From positions 124,001 through 188,000 of the forward strand of contig NZ_SPQZ01000006.1 in NCBI RefSeq assembly GCF_004570845.1: DNA of 64,000 bases, read 5' to 3'. Numbering within the stretch: position 1 is the first letter of the stretch; each line of letters begins with the position of its first letter. Below are positions 57,654-64,000 of the stretch, piece after piece. The position numbers and the translations under genes are program-made. The DNA comes from Orlajensenia leifsoniae. GTDB taxonomy: Bacteria; Actinomycetota; Actinomycetes; Actinomycetales; Microbacteriaceae. The notes under the pieces were generated by a model that did no database searches, was not told where the DNA came from, and was given only the letters and a program-made list of their open reading frames with translations.

Positions 57654-58766
57654 TCAGCCGACCGTCAGCGCCCACCCGCCGTCAGCCTGCACGCTGATGA
57701 CCGACGGGCCGGCGCTCAGTGGCACGGTGCCTGAGTAGGCGCCGATCTCGTTCACCAGCAGGCCGAACCTGAAGGCGTTATTCGTCTCCTCCATGACCAC
57801 GAAGTTGGCCATGCCGTCGTGCGTGGCGGTGAGTTTGCCCGCGCCTCCGTCGTAGAGGAAGACGGCGTCGCCGGCTCCGGATGCTGTAAGCGCCGGTGCC
57901 GCAGAGACGGGCGACACGGTGATCGACCAGTTGCCGTCGGCCGTGATCTGGAGCGTGGTTCCCTCGCCGAGAGCGTTGAAGCCGTAGGCGCGGGTTCCGG
58001 AGTAGGCGCCGATGGTGTTCACCAGCAGCTCGCCGGTGGGCTGGTTCGACGTGTCGAGTACCGAGATGGCGAAGTTCGACGACCCGTCATGCGTCGCCGT
58101 CACGATCCCCGCGGAGGCTCCGGCGGGGAGGGTGATGAGATTGTCGCCCGCTCCGGTGTGCGGTTCCGGCGCGAACGTGCCGAACGAGTCGTCAGCCCAG
58201 GTGGCGGGTGTCTCCACCTCAGGAGCCGGTGCGGGCTCGGCGGCCGGTGCGTCGTCGGCGGCATCCGGAGCCTCCGACGTCGAGTCGTCCGCAGCCTCTT
58301 CGGCCGCCGGCGCACTGATCGGCGCTGCTGTCCGCGATGCCGAGGCGTTGGTCACGCTCGACACGATGATCGAGAAGGCCACCACGACGCCGGTGATGAT
58401 CCACGCGATCTTCTTGTGGGCGTCGTAGCCGGCGAGGCGGCGACCCTGCCGGTCGCGCTGGGCTCCGGCGAGCACGAGGATCAGGTCGACCAGCACCCAG
58501 ATGCCGAGGCCGCCGAGCGTGAAGAGCTTGGCGAGACCGGTGCCCACCTTGCCCAGGTAGAAGCGGTCGACGCCCCAGAATCCGAGGAACCAGGCGAAGA
58601 GGCAGGTGAGCACGAACGACTTGTCGGAAGCGCCAGCGTCCGCGGGTGCGGCTGTCGGCAGCGGCGCATACGCAGGCGGCGCCGGCTGCTGGCCGTTCGG
58701 CTGCAGCGCGGGCTGAGCGGATGCGGTGGTCTCGGCGGCCGGATCGGCCGGGGGCAGGTTCGACAT
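57654..58766 (-). CDS. TM2 domain membrane protein with two tandem extracytoplasmic beta repeats
   Basis: A 370-residue protein starting at ATG 58766 (MSNLPPADPAAE); the longer frame is less likely. A Pro/Ala/Gln-rich cytoplasmic tail precedes a TM2 domain (KSFVLTCLFAWFLGFWGVDRFYLGKVGTGLAKLFTLGGLGIWVLVDLILVLAG), a third helix (IAWIITGVVVAFSIIVSSV) and an acidic Ala/Glu/Pro linker. Two related repeats of about 80 residues follow (IVTATHDGSSNFAISVLD, LLVNTIGAYSG; LTATHDGMANFVVMEE, LLVNEIGAYSG), each with an ATHDG...LVN.IGAYSGT core. GC is host-like. TM2 proteins are of unclear role; the repeats may bind something outside the cell. Confidence 0.9.
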   Translation of the reverse strand: MSNLPPADPAAETTASAQPALQPNGQQPAPPAYAPLPTAAPADAGASDKSFVLTCLFAWFLGFWGVDRFYLGKVGTGLAKLFTLGGLGIWVLVDLILVLAGAQRDRQGRRLAGYDAHKKIAWIITGVVVAFSIIVSSVTNASASRTAAPISAPAAEEAADDSTSEAPDAADDAPAAEPAPAPEVETPATWADDSFGTFAPEPHTGAGDNLITLPAGASAGIVTATHDGSSNFAISVLDTSNQPTGELLVNTIGAYSGTRAYGFNALGEGTTLQITADGNWSITVSPVSAAPALTASGAGDAVFLYDGGAGKLTATHDGMANFVVMEETNNAFRFGLLVNEIGAYSGTVPLSAGPSVISVQADGGWALTVG

Positions 58767-59315
58767 GGGTGTTTTCCTCACTGCGAAGAGCTCCGCCGCC
58801 CTGTCCACGAGGACATCAGGGCGCGACGGAGCGACATTGACGATCACCCGCCGGCATCGCATTCCACGTATGGAATGCGACGCCGGCTCGGGAGTGGGTG
58901 CCGACGGCCCGAATGGGCAGTAGAGCAGGATGACAGGGCCCACCGACACTCAACTTCTGCGGGCCTTTAGTCATCGGGGAAGTCGGGTGTCGATGACCTC
59001 GTCGGGAGGCGACAGTTCGGCCGTTGGCGGCGGTCTTCGGCGTCGGGCCGCACTCATGTATCCCGGCGCTCGTTGTCTAAACCTTCACCATGGTTCGAGG
59101 CCGAGTTGCGGATACGAATTTACCGCTGTCGCGGCGCTACCTCGAGATTTCGGCGAATTCTCGCAAGGAGCGTTGCGGGAGTCGCCAAAACCACCAGCAC
59201 AATCGCCGGCAAATGTCCCGCCGTGTTCGCAAGCCCACCCGAGCACCCCGTTTTGGGTCTGGATGGCGCCTTTGCGCCGCCCGGCCAACTGGCTAGGGTG
59301 TGAAACAAGGGCACG
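58767..59315. other. 549-bp divergent region at the left edge of the helicase island
   Basis: It separates the TM2 gene (minus) from the helicase gene (plus). Near its left side a perfect 10-bp inverted repeat (58857-58866 and 58871-58880, TCGCATTCCA around CGTA) lies upstream of the TM2 gene and may be an operator or leader hairpin. A 149-codon frame on the plus strand (58930-59379) overlaps the helicase start, has no conserved pattern, and I do not accept it. Confidence 0.55.
58857..58880. promoter_or_regulatory. Perfect 10-bp inverted repeat upstream of TM2 gene
   Basis: TCGCATTCCA (58857-58866) and TGGAATGCGA (58871-58880) separated by CGTA. This could be a dimeric repressor site or an mRNA 5' hairpin about 91 bp from the TM2 start codon. 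Confidence 0.5.
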
Positions 59316-62300
59316 ATGGAGTGGGGGACAAGGGGTATTTCAGTGGGTGCATTCCGGCTCGGCGTCGGAGACCATGTGACTTTCGCGGGTGCTCCAGGCA
59401 TTGGCATAATCGCCGGGCTCGCCGACGATTTGGCAACGGTGGAGTTTTTCGAATCAGTCGCCGAACCGTCCGTTGGCGTCGTTGAGGTGGCGACAATGCA
59501 GTTGTCGCCGGTCTACCTCGGGCGCCAGACCCGTGTGTTCTTGAAGGACACCGGGGGGCAGTGGCACGCTGGGCGGATTACGGCTGATGGCGTCGGGGCC
59601 GACGGGCGCCCGACGTACTACGTGAGACTGCCTAATTCGAATGGCGACATCGAAGTGCCGGGCCGTATCGTGCGGGTGCGGTGGGACAAGAGGCCAAAGC
59701 ATCCCGTCGACATCCTCATCGCTGGCGGCAACGAATCTCCGCGATACCGCGATTCGCGCCTACCAGTTAGGGCGATGCTTCTGGCTGATCGGGCCTCTAG
59801 CGCCTCCGCAACGGGAATAGCCTCGTCGGGAGTGCAGATGCACTCGCACCAGGTTGCGGCTGCTTTCCGAATTATTCGCGATCCGGTCCAGCGATACCTG
59901 CTAGCCGATGAGGTGGGCATGGGCAAGACGATTGAAGCTGGGTTCGTCATTCGCCAAACGCTCATCGATGACCCGAGCCGGAAAGTCGGTGTTGTCTGTC
60001 CGGATGCGCTCGTTGAGCAGTGGCGCTCAGAACTGAGGGACAAGTTCTTCATTGGCGACTTCGGGCAAAGGGTAAAGGTCGTCGGCCATAGCGACACTCG
60101 GTCGTGGGCCGAATTCGGCAGCGTCGACCTCCTCGTCGTCGACGAAGCCCACCTACTCGCGACGGTGGAGAGCGCGGATGAGCCGACCTATCGCATGCTC
60201 GCCGCCGCTGCTCATTCTGCGCCAAGGCTCCTGCTCTTGTCGGCCACTCCATTCACCCGGGCTAGTAGTACGCATCTAGCAATGTTGCATCTCCTCGATC
60301 GCGACTTGTTCTCTTGGGAGCGGCGCGCGGAATTTGAACTACTGCTTGACGCACGACGCGAACTCGCATTGGCGGTTTATGCGCTGGATGAGGATCCCGA
60401 TCCCGAGAACCCAGATTTGCTTGAGTACCAATTCGGTCGTCTGACGTCACAACTTCCTGCCGACGATCTATTGAGCAATTTGGCCGCGGCCACAATGAGG
60501 ACATTTCCGTCGATCGGTGCGGCCGATCAGACGGAGTTGAGTCGGAGGGTCGCGATGGTACGCGCCCACGTTTCCGAGACGTACCGTCTCCACCATCGCG
60601 TCATCCGCAACCGGCGTCACAGCATCGGTCACGAAAGACTCGATGACGACGGAATCATGGCGCCGTTCTCGGTGACGGGCCGCAGTAGGCCCCGAGTGGA
60701 GGCGCTCGATTCGCGGGAATTGGACCTCGCTGCAGACGTGGTGGAACGGTGGGTTTCTGGCTGCAGCATCGAGATTCTTGATCATGATCTCCCACCCGCA
60801 CCGTATGGCCGGCTTGCAGGACTTCTCATGTCCCGCGTCGGCGGGACGGCAGAGGATCTCGCTGACATCTTGCGGTCCCGCACAGAAGGTGGGCCAACGC
60901 TGGCGCTTGCGCCCGAGGAACGCGAAATCGTCGAAGCCGCTCCGCTCCTCCCCTTCGAACTTGCATTGAGTGACGAACTCGGTAAACGAGAACTCGATGC
61001 GCTCCCACAACTCGCTGAGCGTATTGCCGGGAGCACGAGACACAAAGGAAGGACTGTTGTGTTCTGCGGCCGCGGGTCGCTGGCCTCAGCGCTCTTGAAC
61101 GGCCTTCAAGATTCGATGAGCGGCCGCCGATCGGCATTCGGGCACCTCACCTCACAGACTGATGCTGAACGGGAGGAGTCTGTCGCCAAATGGCGCGCGA
61201 ATGGCGGCGTGCTCGTGGTCGACGAGTCCGGAGATGTGGGGCGAAACCTTCAGGATGCGACCCTCGTGATTCACCTCCGCCTTCCAGCGAATCCGAATCA
61301 ACTCGAGCAACGCATCGGTCGCGTGGACAGATACGGAAGAGCACTCACGGCGCGAAGCATCATTCTGAGCGACACTAATTCATACAGTTTGTTCGCCACC
61401 TGGGCTCGTCTCCTCGCTAGTGGCTTCGGCTCATTTGATCGATCCGTCTCCGCCGAACATGAGGCGATTGACCGCCTGTCCGTCGCGGCGTGGAGAACGT
61501 TAGTGCAGGACGGTGTGGAGGCCTTCGCGGCGCTCGGAGAGGACATACGCGAGGCAATTGCCGATGAGACGAGGCGGATCAATGAACTAGACGCCCTGGA
61601 GTCGAGTTGGGATTCGGTGAGTCAGGAGGCCGCACTCGCTGAACGAATCTCGCGGTACGACGACAGGCATACGGCCATCGACCAGCGATTCAGAGCGTTG
61701 ATCGCTGGTGATGACGGATTCCGATTTGAAGAGCGCCCATGGGATGGGAGCATCAGGTTCGCAGCCGACGTTCGGGCAGAACCTCTGCTAAGCCCTCAAC
61801 TTGTAGGGCTCCTCAACGTCGCCGAGAAGTCGCGGATCGGCAACTTCGATCGCTGGTCGGTGAAGCCCGCGAGGCGACTCTTCCGGCGGGGGAACCCATT
61901 CATCGATGGTGTCGAACGGGTTCTCGAACTCGACGATCGCGGCCAGGCGAGCGCGATGTGGAGACTCGATCCGCTATGGGCTGAGGACACTCTTGTCTAC
62001 TTCGGGTTCGACTTCCTTGTGGAGGCAGATACCTCGCGGATTGTGGAACTGCTGGGAGGAAGCCATACCCAATTTCCGACAGCTCTCAGGCGCTGCGACT
62101 GGGCGTTGCCGCCATTCGAACAACGTGTGTGGATAGCGAGTAGCACCATGCGTTCCGTCAATGATGAACGAACGCTGGAGTTCCTTAACGCGCCGTTCAA
62201 CCCAAGGGCTGATACCAACCTCAATCGCAGTCGTATCTCATCACTCCACGAAGTACTCGGGTGGGGGAACCTCGCCACCACTGCTACGAACGCCCTCGAC

Positions 62301-62573
62301 GCTGCGAAGGATGCCCTTTTGGCTACGACCTCACTGAGGGAGGTGACCTCGCATGCGGCAGCACAGGTTGCCAATGAGACTGACGTCATGCTTGCGCGTA
62401 GTCGCGCGCGAGCGGCAGCGGCAGGCATGGTGGCCGATCCTGACTCGTTCGCCTTCGACGTCGACCTAGGCCGGGCCGTTCAACGGGGAATAGAGTCTCC
62501 AAGCGTGCGCGAACTCGCAGTCACATGCCTAGTTCGCTCAGCAATTGACTGGCAGGCTAATGCGAAATTCTGA
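59316..62573 (+). CDS. dpdE: SNF2/RapA-type helicase resembling DpdE
   Basis: A 1085-residue protein starting at ATG 59316; GTG 59343 is an alternative start. An N-terminal tandem of small beta domains (to about 130) leads to the SF2 core: motif I LLADEVGMGKTIEAG (196-209), VVCPDALVEQW, DEAH (276-279) and LLSATPFTRA. The second core half has TVVFCGRGSLA, VLVVDESGDVGRNLQDATLVIH (a D..E.G.N.Q motif V) and motif VI EQRIGRVDRYGR near 662-673. Length, motif style and the following gene match DpdE, the SNF2 protein of the Dpd 7-deazapurine DNA modification system. DpdE is needed for restriction of unmodified DNA. GC is clearly below the left half of the window. DISARM-type SNF2 helicases are the main alternative. 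Confidence 0.8.
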   Translation: MEWGTRGISVGAFRLGVGDHVTFAGAPGIGIIAGLADDLATVEFFESVAEPSVGVVEVATMQLSPVYLGRQTRVFLKDTGGQWHAGRITADGVGADGRPTYYVRLPNSNGDIEVPGRIVRVRWDKRPKHPVDILIAGGNESPRYRDSRLPVRAMLLADRASSASATGIASSGVQMHSHQVAAAFRIIRDPVQRYLLADEVGMGKTIEAGFVIRQTLIDDPSRKVGVVCPDALVEQWRSELRDKFFIGDFGQRVKVVGHSDTRSWAEFGSVDLLVVDEAHLLATVESADEPTYRMLAAAAHSAPRLLLLSATPFTRASSTHLAMLHLLDRDLFSWERRAEFELLLDARRELALAVYALDEDPDPENPDLLEYQFGRLTSQLPADDLLSNLAAATMRTFPSIGAADQTELSRRVAMVRAHVSETYRLHHRVIRNRRHSIGHERLDDDGIMAPFSVTGRSRPRVEALDSRELDLAADVVERWVSGCSIEILDHDLPPAPYGRLAGLLMSRVGGTAEDLADILRSRTEGGPTLALAPEEREIVEAAPLLPFELALSDELGKRELDALPQLAERIAGSTRHKGRTVVFCGRGSLASALLNGLQDSMSGRRSAFGHLTSQTDAEREESVAKWRANGGVLVVDESGDVGRNLQDATLVIHLRLPANPNQLEQRIGRVDRYGRALTARSIILSDTNSYSLFATWARLLASGFGSFDRSVSAEHEAIDRLSVAAWRTLVQDGVEAFAALGEDIREAIADETRRINELDALESSWDSVSQEAALAERISRYDDRHTAIDQRFRALIAGDDGFRFEERPWDGSIRFAADVRAEPLLSPQLVGLLNVAEKSRIGNFDRWSVKPARRLFRRGNPFIDGVERVLELDDRGQASAMWRLDPLWAEDTLVYFGFDFLVEADTSRIVELLGGSHTQFPTALRRCDWALPPFEQRVWIASSTMRSVNDERTLEFLNAPFNPRADTNLNRSRISSLHEVLGWGNLATTATNALDAAKDALLATTSLREVTSHAAAQVANETDVMLARSRARAAAAGMVADPDSFAFDVDLGRAVQRGIESPSVRELAVTCLVRSAIDWQANAKF

Positions 62574-64000
62574 TGTGGCCGAAGCCCAGGATGCGATCAG
62601 CGGGTGGCCCGTGATAGGGCATACGGGGACCCCGGTCGGCGACGCCTGTCGACGCCTGCTGGACGCGCTCGGCACCTTTCAGACGCTCGGTGTGTCAACT
62701 GGCTGGCGTGATGTAGGCGGACTCGTCAGGCAGGTGCTTCTCACCGACCAAGGCGTGTACGGCGGCGCGCCTCAACTCACAGTCCCGAGTGTGCACCCGT
62801 GGCCATCCATAGAGCAGTGGCGGGCTCTGAAATGCCGGGCGATTTCCGTCGGACAAGAGAAGTTGCGCATTACAGCCGATCAGTGGTTGCCGTCCATCGA
62901 TGAGTCGGAGGAAGCGAAGTCAAAGGCCGCCGAGCAGATGGCTGCTGTCTATCGGGGCGAACTGACCCACGAGCCGTCTACACGTCGGGCCGACCCGTTT
63001 TGGCAAGCCACTCACGGCTACGACGCGTATAGAGGGGCCGCTCAGCAACAGGCGGCACGAGCCGCCGTCACCAATGACGGACAGCCGCTCCTCATCTCCC
63101 TCCCGACGGGCCGCGGTAAGACAGCCGTCGCTTGGTCGAGGGCTCTCTTGGCGACGGTGGGTGTGACGGTTGTGATTGTCCCAACGGTTGTGCTCGCGTT
63201 AGACATGGAACGCAGGACTCGGATTCAAGCGAAGGAGAGCAGACTGCCCCTTAGCCCCGTCGATCGATATGCATACATCGGCAGTCTCGACCCGGAAACG
63301 AAACGAGTCATCCGCAGCGCGGTCAGGGCGGGCACGCAACGGATTATCTATGCAAGTCCAGAGGCCTTCGTATCGGGACTAAGCCAGGCGATTATGGATG
63401 CTGCACAATCCGGGCTTTTGCAACAGATCGTGGTGGATGAGGCGCACCTTGTCGATCAGTGGGGCAACGACTTCCGGCCTGAGTTCCAGATGATTCCCGC
63501 CCTCGCCCGTGAGGCATATGAGAGGGCTCCTGCCGTCAAGAAGCCCTCGGTGCTTCTGATGAGTGCGACGATCGCGCAGCGCCAAGTTGAACTGCTCACG
63601 AAACTCTTCGGACATGATGATGTCTCGGTCGAGTTGCTCTGGGGTTCTGCGCTACGCGCGGAACCGGCCTACTTCGTGCACGCATTTGTTGACGAGCAGG
63701 AGCGTGTGAACGCTGTAGTCGACGCCGTGTCGATGCTTCCGAGGCCGATGATCCTCTACACAACGACCGTTGCCGATGCGAATGAATGGGTCAAGCGTCT
63801 TTCCGACCTTGGACTGCAGCGTGTCGGCATCGTCACGGGGAAGTCCAGCGATCTCGACCGACAGACTGCAGTCGAGAAGTGGCGCGGACTCCTCACCGAC
63901 GGTCGCGACAGCAGGACTCAATTCGACATCATGGTTGGGACCTCCGCGTTTGGCCTTGGCATTGACGTTCCCGACGTCCGCACCATCGTTCACGCGTGTC
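62560..64000 (+). CDS. dpdF: RecQ/DEAD-type helicase resembling DpdF (C-terminus beyond window)
   Basis: It starts at ATG 62560, overlapping the preceding stop by 14 bp (GTG 62575 is an alternative), and stays open to base 64000 (480 residues seen). Walker A is LPTGRGKTAVAW, then VVIVPTVVLALDME, DEAH in VVDEAHLVDQWG, LLMSATIAQRQ, YTTTVADANEW and ending TSAFGLGIDVPDVRTIVHAC. These last segments, with the DEAHLVDQWG stretch, agree with what I recall of DpdF, the RecQ-like helicase encoded directly after dpdE. dpdG, dpdH and the modification genes dpdA-dpdC would be expected to the right of the window. Confidence 0.8.
   Translation, partial: MRNSDVAEAQDAISGWPVIGHTGTPVGDACRRLLDALGTFQTLGVSTGWRDVGGLVRQVLLTDQGVYGGAPQLTVPSVHPWPSIEQWRALKCRAISVGQEKLRITADQWLPSIDESEEAKSKAAEQMAAVYRGELTHEPSTRRADPFWQATHGYDAYRGAAQQQAARAAVTNDGQPLLISLPTGRGKTAVAWSRALLATVGVTVVIVPTVVLALDMERRTRIQAKESRLPLSPVDRYAYIGSLDPETKRVIRSAVRAGTQRIIYASPEAFVSGLSQAIMDAAQSGLLQQIVVDEAHLVDQWGNDFRPEFQMIPALAREAYERAPAVKKPSVLLMSATIAQRQVELLTKLFGHDDVSVELLWGSALRAEPAYFVHAFVDEQERVNAVVDAVSMLPRPMILYTTTVADANEWVKRLSDLGLQRVGIVTGKSSDLDRQTAVEKWRGLLTDGRDSRTQFDIMVGTSAFGLGIDVPDVRTIVHAC

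Noticed and set aside
58930-59379. 149-codon plus-strand frame before the helicase gene
   Set aside because: Overlaps the helicase start, has no recognisable domain and unusual composition.
1-64000. tRNA, rRNA or riboswitch genes
   Set aside because: No T-loop-like conserved words with cloverleaf arms or other structured RNA signatures could be recognised by eye.

Overview
The window is about 70% GC and looks like a chromosomal segment of a high-GC Gram-positive actinobacterium, most likely of the Microbacteriaceae type. The pointers are LAXTG/LPXTG surface proteins, a DUF222/HNH protein, a clpP pair with a ClgR/PopR-like regulator, an ECF42-type sigma factor with a DGPF partner, and short intergenic palindromic repeats. 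The family assignment is inference; there is no rRNA gene. Genes are dense, with many 4-bp ATGA overlaps or gaps of a few bases.

Layout. 0-11 kb: a tight minus-strand operon of three very large proteins (1029, 1162 and more than 1456 residues). One resembles DUF6603 proteins; the other two are of unknown function. 11.3-14.1 kb: DGPF protein plus ECF42-like sigma factor behind a motif resembling an ECF42 promoter, an orphan Hcp-like tube protein, and an MmcQ/YjbR protein. 14.1-16.8 kb: secreted subtilase and a RibD/DHFR-type reductase. 16.8-23.6 kb: a sugar locus with GH42 beta-galactosidase divergent from an ABC importer (binding protein, two permeases) and a LacI regulator. 23.9-26.5 kb: a secreted Val/Ala/Pro-rich protein and a cell-wall-anchored protein with six chaplin-like repeats. 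26.6-30.3 kb: gamma-glutamyltransferase and a SulP transporter. 30.4-32.5 kb: a PopR/ClgR-like regulator convergent with two clpP genes, the second lacking the catalytic serine. 32.7-38.7 kb: an LPXTG surface adhesin, a small membrane protein, an ABC exporter and a two-component system. 38.7-48.8 kb: housekeeping and accessory genes (methyltransferases, Na+/H+ antiporter, VOC proteins, hydrolases, KTSC, DUF222-HNH, a vapC remnant). 49.2-53.7 kb: a wall-anchored GH92 mannosidase with two LacI-type operator candidates, RidA, and ChaB. 53.9-64 kb: a compositionally different region with proteins of unknown function, a broken DUF4230-like gene, a GTPase, a TM2 protein, and at the right edge a helicase pair resembling DpdE and DpdF of the 7-deazapurine DNA modification/restriction system.

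The most interesting items are the giant-protein operon near an orphan Hcp, the six-repeat chaplin-like wall protein, the ClpP pair with one pseudo-catalytic subunit and a regulator ending in Ala-Ala, and the probable start of a Dpd island at 59.3 kb. All family assignments come from reading motifs by eye; no database search was run.
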